A DNA stretch of 64,000 nt from Mycolicibacter terrae (GCF_010727125.1 NZ_AP022564.1:124001-188000), one strand, 5' to 3'; shown: positions 1 to 8,389, counted from the stretch's first letter. Program-made: numbers and translations. Notes: a model not told the origin generated them from the letters alone.

Positions 1-270
1 GTGGACGGCCTGCCCGGCAGCGAGGGCGCATTTTTGGTGTGCACCTTCTGGCTGGCCGACGCGCTGCACGGCATCGGCCGCCGCGACGAGGCCCGCGCAC
101 TGTTCGAGCGACTGCTGGGCCTGCGCAATGACGTCGGGCTGCTCAGCGAGGAATACGACACCGCGGCTCGCCGGCAGGTCGGCAACACCCCGCAGGCCTT
201 CTCAATGGTGGGGCTGGTCAACACCGCTCGGGCGCTCAGCGGGGAGTCGACCCGGACCCGCGACACCTAG
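1..270 (+). CDS. C-terminal end of a GH15-family glycoside hydrolase (partial)
   Basis: The last 89 residues of a protein that begins before the window. Residues 46-53 read GLLSEEYD and are followed by a RQVGNTPQAFS stretch; both are typical of the C-terminal half of the (alpha/alpha)6 barrel in GH15 glucoamylase/trehalase-like enzymes. In mycobacteria such proteins include a trehalase, but the substrate cannot be read from this fragment. The GTG at base 1 is probably an internal valine, not the start. The gene sits on the presumed core-chromosome side of the tRNA scar at 2231. Confidence 0.8.
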   Translation: MDGLPGSEGAFLVCTFWLADALHGIGRRDEARALFERLLGLRNDVGLLSEEYDTAARRQVGNTPQAFSMVGLVNTARALSGESTRTRDT

Positions 271-533
271 TGGTCGGCGCGCCGAGAGCCTCCCGCATCG
301 GTGCGGGGTTCCCGCGTCGATGTAGCTGGGGCCCACGTGTTGCTCAGTCGTGGTTGAAATGCGCCGAGAGCGCGATCAGGATCGTCACGATGATGAGGAT
401 CGCGACGATCGGAACCACCCACGGCAGTACTTCCATCACAACGCCAGGGTAGGACGGTGTCGCCGCGGGCGACATCATGATGTCTCGAGGGGATTCCTAG
501 CCCACGTTTCGTGCGTTCGGATACCCTCGCCGG

Positions 534-1184
534 GTGGGTGCAAGGCCGCGCAACGGATGGACATCGAGCCTGCTCACGGCCGCGCTCGCGGTTGCGGGGC
601 TGGTCTTCGCCGGCCCGGCGCCGGCCAACCCGACGGCCGGCATGGAGGTCGGCGACGACAACAGCGTCTGCACCGCCGGGTTCGCCGTCCAGGACCGCTT
701 CGGCGACTACTACCTCTTGACCAGCGGGCATTGCGACGCCGGCGACGGCTCGGAATGGACCGATTCCGGCGCGGCACCGCTGGGCCGCATTTTCGCCAGC
801 GAGAACAACGGCGACGACCGCGACGCGGCCATCATCCGACTTGCCCCGGGAACCCCTCCGCCCAGCGGGGGCGTCGACGGGCGCTACCACATCCGCGACG
901 TGCTGCGCCCCGATCAGATCCAGGTCGGTATGCCGTTCTGCAAAGTCGGGTCCCAGACCGGCGAGACGTGCGGTGTCGTCACCGAAATAGCGGGCAACGT
1001 GGTGGTGACCAACCTGTTCAGTATCGAAGGCGACAGCGGCAGCCCGGGTTTCGTGACGAACCCGGACGGCAGCGTCAGCGCCGCGGGGATCCTGATGGGC
1101 GGGCCCGAAGACGACGACAACACCACCTACTTCATGATGGTCGAGCCGCTGCTGCGCGAGTGGCGACTGCAGATCCTGAACTGA
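534..1184 (+). CDS. Secreted trypsin-like serine protease (S1 fold)
   Basis: A 216-residue protein with an N-terminal signal peptide (hydrophobic run about 11-27, cleavage near Ala-Pro-Ala-Asn at 29-32). A complete chymotrypsin-type triad is visible: His66 in LTSGHC, Asp97 in DRDAAIIRL and Ser168 in GDSGSP. Cys46/Cys67 and Cys136/Cys146 could form two disulfides. The GTG at 534 is used as the start because it puts the charged and hydrophobic signal segment first. It should act outside the membrane or in the cell wall; the substrate is unknown. It is transcribed alone. Actinobacterial S1 proteases of this size (streptogrisin-like) often have a pro-region, which is absent here. Confidence 0.85.
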   Translation: MGARPRNGWTSSLLTAALAVAGLVFAGPAPANPTAGMEVGDDNSVCTAGFAVQDRFGDYYLLTSGHCDAGDGSEWTDSGAAPLGRIFASENNGDDRDAAIIRLAPGTPPPSGGVDGRYHIRDVLRPDQIQVGMPFCKVGSQTGETCGVVTEIAGNVVVTNLFSIEGDSGSPGFVTNPDGSVSAAGILMGGPEDDDNTTYFMMVEPLLREWRLQILN

Positions 1185-1298
1185 GGCTTGCGCGGGGCCC
1201 TATTCGAGTGAGCCGGCAGTAAATCCGGTTACGCGCGCCTATGGTGGACGAATCAACACCGTTATGAGTGATCAGATGACAACAGAGATGAGACGGCA

Positions 1299-1622
1299 AT
1301 GAGCCGATTGCTGCGGCACCGGGCCACGATGGCCGTGTCTGCCCTTGCCGCGACATCAGTGTCGCTGATCGGACTCGCGTCACCCGCCATCAGCGGGGCC
1401 GACCCCGCCGATGGCTGCGGCTACGGCATGTACTTCAACACAGAGACGAACCAGTGCGAGCCCGGGGGTGTCGACCCGCATCCGATCATCGGACCCGCCG
1501 GACCTATCGGCGTCGGTGTTGGTGGACCGGTCGGACCTGGTGGCGTTGTCGGTCCGGTCGGGCCCGGCCCGGTCGGACCCGGCGCGGTCGGACCCGGGCC
1601 GATCGGACCCGGCCGGCGCTAG
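1299..1622 (+). CDS. Small secreted protein with Gly-Pro repeats
   Basis: A 107-residue protein. Residues 1-34 form a signal peptide (basic N-region, hydrophobic core about 11-28, cleavage near SGA). The mature part starts with a short segment holding two cysteines (Cys40 and Cys53) around GYGMYFNTETNQ. About 40 residues (66-105) of irregular GPxGP / GVGP repeats follow, ending in RR. This resembles small exported mycobacterial proteins with a GYGMYF...CEPPG head and a low-complexity tail. The function is unknown. The repeat tail is rich in glycine and proline but is not a PE_PGRS domain: there is no PE module and no GGA/GGN pattern. Confidence 0.75.
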   Translation: MSRLLRHRATMAVSALAATSVSLIGLASPAISGADPADGCGYGMYFNTETNQCEPGGVDPHPIIGPAGPIGVGVGGPVGPGGVVGPVGPGPVGPGAVGPGPIGPGRR

Positions 1623-1742
1623 ACACCCCCGCAAAGGGTGATCCGCTCGGCCGACGGCACCTCGATGTCCTTCGAAGCTGCGTTCTGCAGCGCGGCACGG
1701 TCTGACGAACCCAGAACCGCGGCGGTAAGCCGAGGGCGTCCG

Positions 1743-2000
1743 CTATTCCGCTAAGCGGAAATAAGGTTCAACCGTGCCGCTGAGTTTGACGACCATCGGA
1801 TTGCCGCGGCGATCCTTGGCGGTAGGGACTTCCACACGCACCCAACCCTCGGCCACGTTGTATTCGTGCACATTGGTTTTCTCGACGCCATTGAAGCGAA
1901 TACCCACGTCGCGGCGGAGCACCTCTTCGCTATAGAAGGCGCTGCGCGGATCGATGGAGAGGTGATTCGGTGGAACGTCTGTGTTCTGGTCCTCGGACAT
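1743..2000 (-). CDS. DUF3297 family protein
   Basis: An 85-residue protein. It contains the family's conserved blocks: a PPNHLSIDPRSAFY segment near the start, GIRFNGVEKTNVHEYNV in the middle and GNPMVVKLSGTVEP near the end. The ATG at 2000 gives the usual family length of about 80-90 residues; the frame stays open upstream but runs into the tRNA fragment and is not conserved there. The family is widespread in bacteria, and no function is established to my knowledge. It lies just past the 3' end of the tRNA-Pro fragment on the same strand, so it marks the chromosome side of the putative integration junction. Confidence 0.85.
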   Translation of the reverse strand: MSEDQNTDVPPNHLSIDPRSAFYSEEVLRRDVGIRFNGVEKTNVHEYNVAEGWVRVEVPTAKDRRGNPMVVKLSGTVEPYFRLAE

Positions 2001-2230
2001 GATGGCTTTCGTTGAATGCTGCGTTGAGCTCTTGGATTTGTTCTCTGAAAACCTACGCGACGAGAAGACCTGGTGTTCACTACGCCGGCCGGGGGAGTGC
2101 CGAGGGTCTCGATCCGGCGTCCACCGGTGTTCAAGCCCGCATGAGAGGGGTTGGCGGAAGTTGCGGACCACGACGGGAAATGCCCCGACCGGATTGACCA
2201 GCCAAAGCCCTCCACCTGCAACAACCTGAG
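2001..2230. other. Short intergenic stretch between the DUF3297 gene and the tRNA fragment
   Basis: No gene is supported here. This should be the native sequence downstream of the original tRNA-Pro gene and may hold the promoter of the DUF3297 gene. A long minus frame crosses it only by chance. Confidence 0.5.
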
Positions 2231-2272
2231 TCGGGGTGGCGGGATTCGAACCCACGACCTCTTCGTCCCGAA
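2231..2272 (-). other. 3' fragment of tRNA-Pro(CGG); putative attachment-site scar
   Basis: Read on the minus strand, these 42 bases match a bacterial tRNA-Pro(CGG) from the anticodon loop (TTCGGGA) through the 3' anticodon stem (CGAAG), variable loop, T-arm (GGTTCGAATCC) and 3' acceptor strand (CACCCCGA). The 5' half is missing: the sequence upstream on the minus strand (2273 onward) cannot form the D-arm or pair with the acceptor strand. A 3' tRNA fragment that starts in the anticodon loop is the usual product of tyrosine-recombinase integration. From its orientation the chromosome lies to the left and the inserted element to the right. It cannot be a working tRNA. Confidence 0.8.
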
Positions 2273-2582
2273 CCACGCCACCTGGGGTTTTGATGACGTT
2301 GGGTACGTTGGCCCGCGTAAGTTTTCCCAGCTCAGCTGCATTGGGTGGGTTGGCGCGCGCAGGAGTCGCGAAAATCTACTGCGGACTGCCTGCGGACTGA
2401 GACACCTTGGTGGTCAAGGCCGCCTTTGATTTACCGAGAGCGGGAACCTTGAAATCAGGATGTCAGTTTGGGCGCTTACCTCGACGGGCTTGCAACGCCA
2501 GATCACGACGGATCCGCAACCAAAGATCACGGCTGCGAATGACCCTCGCATTCCTCGCTTCCACTAGTAGTGCGTGGCTCAT
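2273..2582. other. Non-coding junction region next to the tRNA scar
   Basis: About 310 bases without a convincing gene. It begins where the tRNA identity stops, so it is the first DNA inside the putative element. It includes a pair of 9-bp direct repeats (2380-2399). No integrase or excisionase gene is visible here or elsewhere in the window. Confidence 0.5.
2380..2399. repeat. Direct repeat TGCGGACTG, two copies
   Basis: TGCGGACTG occurs at 2380-2388 and again at 2391-2399, 11 bp apart centre to centre (about one helical turn). The pair lies about 110 bp inside the presumed element from the tRNA scar. Phased short direct repeats near an attachment core are what arm-type integrase sites look like, but nothing here proves it. 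Confidence 0.4.
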
Positions 2583-5500
2583 TTATTTCTGCGGGGCGGT
2601 GTCAGCTACTGGGGTCCGCGTTGCTTTGGTGGGCCACCAGCTGGCTTCGCGTAACAGTGTGGCGATGGCGGGCACGGTGAGGGTGCGCACGAGGAAGGTA
2701 TCGAGCAGCAATCCGAAGCCGATGATGAGGCCGGCTTGGATCATGATGGCGACTGAGCCGACCATGAGGCCGAACATGCTGGCGGCGAATATCAGACCAG
2801 CTGAGGTGATGACGGCTCCGGTGTTTGCCACGGTGCGCAGGACGCCGACGCGGATGTTGGTCCCGGATTCTTCGCGGAGCCGTGAGACGAGCAGCATGTT
2901 GTAGTCGGCGCCGACGGCGACGAGGATGATGAATGCCAGTAATGGTACGGGCCAAGCGATTTCGTAGCCCAGTCCCCATTGGAATACCACAACGCCGATG
3001 CCGAGCGAGGCGAGGTAGTTGAGCACGACGGTGCCTAAGAGGTAGAGCGGCGCCAGGAGTGCGCGCAGCAGTAGGACCAGGATGACGCCGACGATGATTA
3101 TGGTGGCGACGGCCAGTTGTGCGAAGTCGGCCCATAGGAATCGTTGGATATCGGAGTTGACGGCGGGGAAGCCGGCGACGGATACGGTGGCGTCGGCGAG
3201 CGACGTGTTGGGTCGTGCGGTGTTGGCGGTGTCGGTGATGCGGCTGGCGAGCTCCATGGCTTCGACGCTGTAAGGGTCGTGGCTGCTTTCGATCATGAAC
3301 CGCGCGGTCTTGCCGTCCGGTGAGAGGAATTGCTTGGCAACATCGGTGAATTGCCGGTTCTCGAATGCATTAGCGGGCAAGTAGAAACCGCTCGAGGAGT
3401 CGGAGTCCGCCGCTGCGCGTGAGGAATTCTGTAGTTGGGTGGCGATCTGGCTCATACCGGACAGCATTTCGATGTTGCTGTCGGCGAGGGTGCGGACACC
3501 GGTCGCGAGTGCTTGAGCGCCGGAGGCCAGCTGTCCGATTCCCTCCTGTAGTCGGCGGAGGTTGGTGGCCAGGTCGTCGGGATCACCCAGGGCTCCGAAT
3601 GCCTTGTCCAGCGAGGCGACTGCGTTCTGGACGTTGGCGAGGGTGCCACCAACGGTGGCATTGGTCGCGGGATCGTAGCGGTCCCCGAGGTCGGCGATCT
3701 GGTCGAAGAATCCGCTGTCGCGCAGGCTGACCAAAATCTTCACCTGGTCACGAATTTGGGCGCACTGCGGGGTGGCGGCACACCACGGTGAGGTGTTGAG
3801 CGCGCCCACGAGTGGATCGAGCTGGGTGATCGCGTTCTGCGCCTGGTTGGCCAGCGGTCGCAGTCCTGGGCCGGATTGGATGGCTTGGTCGACGGCGGGG
3901 GCGGTGGCGGAAAGTTGTTGCAGCAGCGGGCGGAACTGGTTGACCTGAGTTCCCGCGGATTGAGCTTGGGTGAGGATTCCGGCCAGTGGCGCGAGGGCGG
4001 TGCGCACCGTGCCATCGAGTTGGGCGAGGCCGTCGGCGAGCTGGTCGGCGCCGCCTGTGAGTTTGGCGAGGTCGTCTTTGCGTGAGTTGCCCTCGGCGAC
4101 CGCGCCGGCCATTTTGTCGCCGATCTGGCCGTTCTGCCAGGCCAGTTCTGCTTGGTCGAGGCGCTCCCCGGTGGGGCGGGTGACTCCGGACACCCTGGTG
4201 ACGCCGGGGATCTGGGAGACGCGAGAGGCCATCTCGTCGAGATCGGCCAGCCCCCTCCCGGTCCGCATGTCGGTCGGGTTCTCTACGACGAGGAACTCGC
4301 TGATGACGACGTCCTTGCGGAAGTGGCGGTCCAGAAGTTGGTAGCCCTGGTTGCTGGCCGTGGTGTCTGGTTGTCCCTTGCGGTCGTCGTAGCTGATTTT
4401 GATGGTCGCAGCGGCTGCCGATAGGGCGAGCAGGATGGCCAGGCTGACGATCAGCAGTGGCACCGGACGGCGGACCACGGCGACGGCGACGCTGTTCCAG
4501 TAGCGGCGGGTGCGATCGGATTTGGGTTCACCGATGCCGCGTTTGGCGGCTAGCGACAGCACGGGTGGCAGCAGGGTGACGGTCGCCAGAAATCCGAACA
4601 GCACGGCGATGGCGCACGCGGGGCCCAGGGCGGCGAAGACGCTGAGCCGCGCGAAGACCATGGCCAAGAACGCGAGTGCCACGGTGGCGGCGGACGCCAG
4701 GATGACGCGCCCGATGCTGGCGGTGGCGTGGATGATCGCCTGATCGGCGGGTACTTGGGCGCGGCGCTGCTCGTGGTACCGGCTGATCAGAAAAACTGTG
4801 TAATCAGTTCCGGCGCCGAGCAGGATCGCCGTCATGAATGCGACGGTGAACTGGGAGACCGGCATGCCCATCTCGCCGAGGGCGGATAGCACGCCGCGCC
4901 CAACCGCCAGGCTCAACCCGATTACCAGCAGTGGCAACAGCGCGGTGAACACTGACCGGTAGACGATCAGCAAGATCAGGGCGATCACGCCGGCGGTAGC
5001 GATCGAGATCAACAGCAGGTCGTGCTCGGCGGAGGCGATCATGTCGCTGAAGGTCGCCGGTGGTCCCGTCACTTGGACGGTCGTGGTCGATCCGGTGAAC
5101 ACCTCCGCGGCGATGTCGCGCACCGCGTTCAAGGATTCGGCTGCCGTGGGGTCTCCGAGGGTGCCGGTGACACCGACGGGCAGATACCAGGCTTTGCGGT
5201 CGGCGCTGACTGCCTGAGCTTCGGTAATCGGATCGGCCAGCAGGTCCTGCACCAGCAGGACGTGGTCGCCCTCGGCCTGCAACCGGCGCACGAGTTCGCC
5301 GTAGCGCTGCCGTGCAGTTGGAGTCAAGCCAGTGGGGTCTTCCATGGCGACGAACACCATGGTTTTCGAGCCTTCTTCGCCGAACGCGGCGCTCATGCGG
5401 TCAACCGTCTGCAAGGACGGGGCGTCGCGAGGAATGAGGTCCACCGACTGTTGGCGCACCACGGTTTCCAGCTGTGGGAACAGCAGCGCGAGAACCACCG

Positions 5501-5669
5501 CGGCGCCTAGCCATACCCCGATGACGAGCGCTTTGTGTCGGAGGGTGAACCGGGCCAGGGTCGCCAACCGTTCGCTGTACTCGCGAGTGTCGGCCGGATC
5601 GGTGGATCCGTTGGCGCGCCGACCAGGCCGCTTGGCCTGGCTTGGGGCATCTGCACTGCCGTCGGTCAC
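2583..5669 (-). CDS. MmpL-family RND transporter
   Basis: A 1028-residue membrane protein starting at GTG 5669. The topology is that of mycobacterial MmpL proteins: TM1 at about 48-64, a first periplasmic loop, TM2-6 around 217-400, a second large periplasmic domain (about 425-830) with a long helical Gln/Ala/Leu-rich section, and TM8-12 from about 835. The proton-relay Asp-Tyr pairs are present in both halves: Asp289-Tyr290 (GAGTDYTVF) and Asp922-Tyr923 (GADYNML). Such pumps export lipids or siderophores with proton-motive force; the cargo is unknown. No MmpS partner is adjacent. An inverted repeat just upstream (5682-5713) could be an operator, and the TetR gene at 6043 is divergent. Confidence 0.92.
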   Translation of the reverse strand: MTDGSADAPSQAKRPGRRANGSTDPADTREYSERLATLARFTLRHKALVIGVWLGAAVVLALLFPQLETVVRQQSVDLIPRDAPSLQTVDRMSAAFGEEGSKTMVFVAMEDPTGLTPTARQRYGELVRRLQAEGDHVLLVQDLLADPITEAQAVSADRKAWYLPVGVTGTLGDPTAAESLNAVRDIAAEVFTGSTTTVQVTGPPATFSDMIASAEHDLLLISIATAGVIALILLIVYRSVFTALLPLLVIGLSLAVGRGVLSALGEMGMPVSQFTVAFMTAILLGAGTDYTVFLISRYHEQRRAQVPADQAIIHATASIGRVILASAATVALAFLAMVFARLSVFAALGPACAIAVLFGFLATVTLLPPVLSLAAKRGIGEPKSDRTRRYWNSVAVAVVRRPVPLLIVSLAILLALSAAAATIKISYDDRKGQPDTTASNQGYQLLDRHFRKDVVISEFLVVENPTDMRTGRGLADLDEMASRVSQIPGVTRVSGVTRPTGERLDQAELAWQNGQIGDKMAGAVAEGNSRKDDLAKLTGGADQLADGLAQLDGTVRTALAPLAGILTQAQSAGTQVNQFRPLLQQLSATAPAVDQAIQSGPGLRPLANQAQNAITQLDPLVGALNTSPWCAATPQCAQIRDQVKILVSLRDSGFFDQIADLGDRYDPATNATVGGTLANVQNAVASLDKAFGALGDPDDLATNLRRLQEGIGQLASGAQALATGVRTLADSNIEMLSGMSQIATQLQNSSRAAADSDSSSGFYLPANAFENRQFTDVAKQFLSPDGKTARFMIESSHDPYSVEAMELASRITDTANTARPNTSLADATVSVAGFPAVNSDIQRFLWADFAQLAVATIIIVGVILVLLLRALLAPLYLLGTVVLNYLASLGIGVVVFQWGLGYEIAWPVPLLAFIILVAVGADYNMLLVSRLREESGTNIRVGVLRTVANTGAVITSAGLIFAASMFGLMVGSVAIMIQAGLIIGFGLLLDTFLVRTLTVPAIATLLREASWWPTKATRTPVADTAPQK

Positions 5670-5681
5670 TTGGCCTCCACT

Positions 5682-5713
5682 GGTAGCGATACTGCCGGTA
5701 TCGGTACGCTACC
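5682..5713. promoter_or_regulatory. Inverted repeat upstream of the MmpL gene; candidate TetR operator
   Basis: A core CGATAC-TGCCG-GTATCG (5687-5703, 6-bp perfect arms) sits inside outer arms GGTAGC (5682-5687) and GCTACC (5708-5713). It ends 13 bp upstream of the MmpL GTG start, where bound protein could block transcription or initiation. The regulator may be the divergent TetR at 6043; this is inference from position. Confidence 0.5.
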
Positions 5714-5977
5714 GCACGTAGTGCAAGTGGTGACGGCGACCGGTGGGGGCCTCGCTCAAGAGCGTCATGAGTCGACTCCCTACGGGATTGCGGCGGGCCA
5801 GTCGGCCGCGAATACCTGCACGGCGTGCAGGGCGCCTCCTACCGCCACCGTCGCCAGTGCCGCACGATCACTGCTGGGGGCGGGAATGACGACAGCCGCT
5901 GCCACGTCTCTGAGAACTCGAAGTTTGAGCGTTCTGATCGTCAATCGCTGCCCTCCGCGGAGTCCTATGGTGGCACG

Positions 5978-5994
5978 CGCCCCCATTGGGGGCG
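5978..5994. promoter_or_regulatory. GC-rich dyad upstream of the TetR gene
   Basis: CGCCCCC-ATT-GGGGGCG, 7-bp perfect arms with a 3-bp spacer, about 50 bp upstream of the preferred TetR start at 6043. It could be an autoregulatory operator or a 5' UTR hairpin. If the TetR started at the earlier ATG (5986), the dyad would overlap its start codon. Confidence 0.4.
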
Positions 5995-6042
5995 GATGCT
6001 ACCAAAGTGTTGCGACCTACTGTGGTTTGCCAAGATGGACAT

Positions 6043-6684
6043 GTGCGGACGCGGTCGAAGAGATGGGGCGGGCGTACCGGTGCTGAACGCCGGGCGGAGC
6101 GCCGTCAGCGCCTCATTGATGCCGCGACGGAAATCTGGAGTGAAAGCGGTTGGGCAGCAGTCACGATGAGAGGAGTGTGCGCCAAAACCGGCCTGAACGA
6201 CCGTTACTTCTACGAAGACTTCAAGACCCGCGACGAGTTACTTGTCGCTGCATGGGACGGCGTGCGCAACGAGATGCTCGGTGAGGTTTCTGCGACGCTC
6301 GCAGAACGCATCGGGCAGCCGCCGATGGAGACCATCCGCGTGACCATCGCCGCGGTGGTCGACCGGATTGCAGAGGATCCGGGCAGGGCGAAGATTCTAC
6401 TGGCTCAACACGTGGGCAGTTCCCCGCTTCAGGATCGGCGCGCTGTCGCACTGCAGGAGGCGACACACCTGGTGATCGCAGCCAGTGAGCCACACCTGAG
6501 GCCGGAAGCCGATGAAACCGCCCTTCGGATGGACACACTGGTGGCCGTTGGTGGCTTCGTCGAATTGATCACCGCATGGCATGCAGGTTTGCTTGACGTC
6601 ATCCAGGGGGAGATCGTGGAGCACACGAGTCGGCTTGCCGAGACGCTCGCCGAACGTTATTTGGTCGACGACGCTGGCCTCTAA
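6043..6684 (+). CDS. TetR-family regulator (paralogue of 25617-26258)
   Basis: 213 residues from GTG 6043. The N-terminal helix-turn-helix ends in GVCAKTGLNDRYFYEDFKT, followed by an all-helical ligand domain. The protein is close to 80% identical by eye to the regulator at 25617-26258, which has exactly the same length when started at the equivalent GTG; this supports the start here over the ATG at 5986. Even the bases just before both GTGs resemble each other (CAAGATG...). It probably represses the divergent MmpL gene, itself or a target shared with its paralogue. The ligand is unknown. Confidence 0.85.
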   Translation: MRTRSKRWGGRTGAERRAERRQRLIDAATEIWSESGWAAVTMRGVCAKTGLNDRYFYEDFKTRDELLVAAWDGVRNEMLGEVSATLAERIGQPPMETIRVTIAAVVDRIAEDPGRAKILLAQHVGSSPLQDRRAVALQEATHLVIAASEPHLRPEADETALRMDTLVAVGGFVELITAWHAGLLDVIQGEIVEHTSRLAETLAERYLVDDAGL

Positions 6685-6775
6685 TGTTGTACAGCGGCGT
6701 TCATGTGTTCAGTCCGGAATGAAGCAAGCGGAGGCACCTCGACATTCGCGAAGCGCGGCCGGGAGGCGCCAGAAG

Positions 6776-7444
6776 CTAACTCTGAGGTTTGGCTTTGGTC
6801 GTGGCCGACTCGACTGCGTTCTGCAGCAGCACATAGCTGCCGAGGCTGCCCAGGAAACCTGCGCAGTGCTGAACGAGTTCATCGGTGGTGAACTCGAGTT
6901 CTCCGTCGAGCCAGCGGCGCAAGACTTCGAATAACCCACCCACACCCAATGTCGAGGCCAAATGGGCAACGCCCACTGCGGAGTCGGCGATGTCAAGGTG
7001 AAGTCTGGCCTCACGCAATACGAGGTCGGTGAAACCGGTCATCATGTCGCTGCGTAACTCCCGAAGCAGCGGCTCCGTTGCAGATTCCACGAACAAGATC
7101 CGACCCAGTCGAGGATCATTGTTGATCATGCTGACCAGCCCGCGGATCGGCGCGTACGCGAGCACCTCGGGTGGGGCGCCGGCATCGGGGATCGCGTCAA
7201 CTATCACCTCCTGGAAGGTTGCGTAGAGCTGCTGGTAGACAGCTCGCAAGAGGGCGTCTCTGTCAGGGAAATGCTGATAGAAGTAGCGTGACGTCACGCC
7301 GGACTCAGCGCATACGGCAGTCACCGTGGCGGCGGCAACGCCGTGCGTGCCGATCAACTCCATCGCGGCCTCGATGAGACGCGTGCGCCTGTTCCGGTGA
7401 CGCTCCTCGGCGGACATCCCGCTGTACACCCGCACCGATCGCAC
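6776..7444 (-). CDS. TetR-family regulator
   Basis: 222 residues. The helix-turn-helix is near the N-terminus (RLIEAAMELIG...VCAESGVTSRYFYQHF); the rest is a ligand/dimerisation domain. It is transcribed away from the PF10118 gene at 7520, with 75 bp between them that contain a clear inverted repeat (7467-7488). It therefore probably represses that neighbour and itself. A nearer in-frame ATG (MSAEERHRN, residue 10) is a possible alternative start. Confidence 0.85.
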   Translation of the reverse strand: MRSVRVYSGMSAEERHRNRRTRLIEAAMELIGTHGVAAATVTAVCAESGVTSRYFYQHFPDRDALLRAVYQQLYATFQEVIVDAIPDAGAPPEVLAYAPIRGLVSMINNDPRLGRILFVESATEPLLRELRSDMMTGFTDLVLREARLHLDIADSAVGVAHLASTLGVGGLFEVLRRWLDGELEFTTDELVQHCAGFLGSLGSYVLLQNAVESATTKAKPQS

Positions 7445-7466
7445 AACGCATAGCTTGCCATCTAAT

Positions 7467-7488
7467 TCTGACTAGGCGTAAAGTCAGA
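7467..7488. promoter_or_regulatory. Inverted repeat between divergent TetR and PF10118 genes
   Basis: TCTGAC (7467-7472) and GTCAGA (7483-7488) form 6-bp perfect arms with a 10-bp spacer, in the 75-bp region shared by both promoters. Size and position fit a TetR operator. Confidence 0.5.
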
Positions 7489-7519
7489 TCATCAGTGCCC
7501 ATGACAACAGGAGAACAAC

Positions 7520-8389
7520 ATGAGCGACGATTCGTCCACACGGCCCACCACGCGGGTCGTCCCGAAGCCCCGCCGTGTCCGATTCGACATGCCTGCTGAG
7601 ACCAGTCGGCAGCACTTCGTCGATGGCGACTTGGTGATGAGCCACTTTGTGTCCACCTTGTCGGCCACGTTCCCCGAAGGCGAAGACTTCTTCATCCGGT
7701 CAGTCCGCGAGTACCGGGACCACATCAGCGACGCTGACCTGAAGGAGGCGGTCAAGGGATTCATCGCTCAAGAGGCCACCCACCGGCACCAGCATCGGCT
7801 GCTCAACGATCGCCTTCAAGCGATGGGCTATCCCACCGAGGGGATCGATCGGCATATCAAGAAGTTGGTTGGCCGACTCGAGAAGCGTTTTTCTCCCAAG
7901 ATGCGCCTGGCTGTGACGGCAGCCCTCGAGCACTACACGGCGACATTCGCCGAGATCATTCTCACCAGCGACGAAGCTCAAGAACTGATCGGCTACACCG
8001 AGGTGCGGCCGATTCTGCTTTGGCACGCACTGGAGGAATGCGAGCACAAGGCCGTCGCTTTCGATGTCTACGAGACGGTCGGTGGAAGCGAACGCACCAG
8101 GGTCTGGGGAATGCGGATCGCCAGTCTCCTATTGTTCACCGAGTTGGTCATCCAGACCACCCGCTCTCTGGCCGGCGATCGTGCCGCCTACAACCCGGTG
8201 CGGTTGCTGCGCAGCCTTCGAGCCTTCCGTCATAACCCGCTGTTCAGCCGAGCAGCGATTGAGCGCTTCCGTTCCTACACCCACGCCGGGTTCCATCCCG
8301 ACGACTGGGATAGCGCAGAAATCCTCGAACGTTGGACCAAGGAACTCTTCGACGCCGATGGCGGCCAACAGCTACGGAGTAACGTGTAG
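7520..8389 (+). CDS. PF10118-type metal-dependent hydrolase-like protein
   Basis: 289 residues from ATG 7520, with a GGAGAA ribosome site upstream. The protein is helical with ferritin-like metal-ligand motifs: EATHRHQH around residues 88-95, EHYTATFAE, and HALEECEHKAVAFD. These are hallmarks of the uncharacterised 'metal-dependent hydrolase' family PF10118, which probably binds a di-metal centre. The enzymatic reaction is unknown. It is common next to TetR genes in mycobacteria, as here, with the divergent TetR at 6776 and an inverted repeat between them. Confidence 0.85.
   Translation: MSDDSSTRPTTRVVPKPRRVRFDMPAETSRQHFVDGDLVMSHFVSTLSATFPEGEDFFIRSVREYRDHISDADLKEAVKGFIAQEATHRHQHRLLNDRLQAMGYPTEGIDRHIKKLVGRLEKRFSPKMRLAVTAALEHYTATFAEIILTSDEAQELIGYTEVRPILLWHALEECEHKAVAFDVYETVGGSERTRVWGMRIASLLLFTELVIQTTRSLAGDRAAYNPVRLLRSLRAFRHNPLFSRAAIERFRSYTHAGFHPDDWDSAEILERWTKELFDADGGQQLRSNV

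Larger units (their letters stand above)
5670..6042. other. Divergent intergenic region between MmpL and TetR
   Basis: About 370 bases. Besides the two inverted repeats listed separately I see no gene. Short frames on both strands lack a ribosome binding site and any recognisable protein. Confidence 0.5.

Noticed and set aside
350..1222. Long plus-strand frame over the serine protease region
   Set aside because: Arg/Gly-rich composition typical of a GC-rich shadow frame; the protease frame at 534-1184 has a signal peptide and full catalytic triad.
1299..1622. PE_PGRS-type protein
   Set aside because: No PE domain and the repeats are GP-based, not GGA/GGN.
2231..2310. Complete tRNA-Pro gene
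   Set aside because: The 5' half does not form a D-arm, anticodon 5' stem or acceptor strand; only the 3' half is present.
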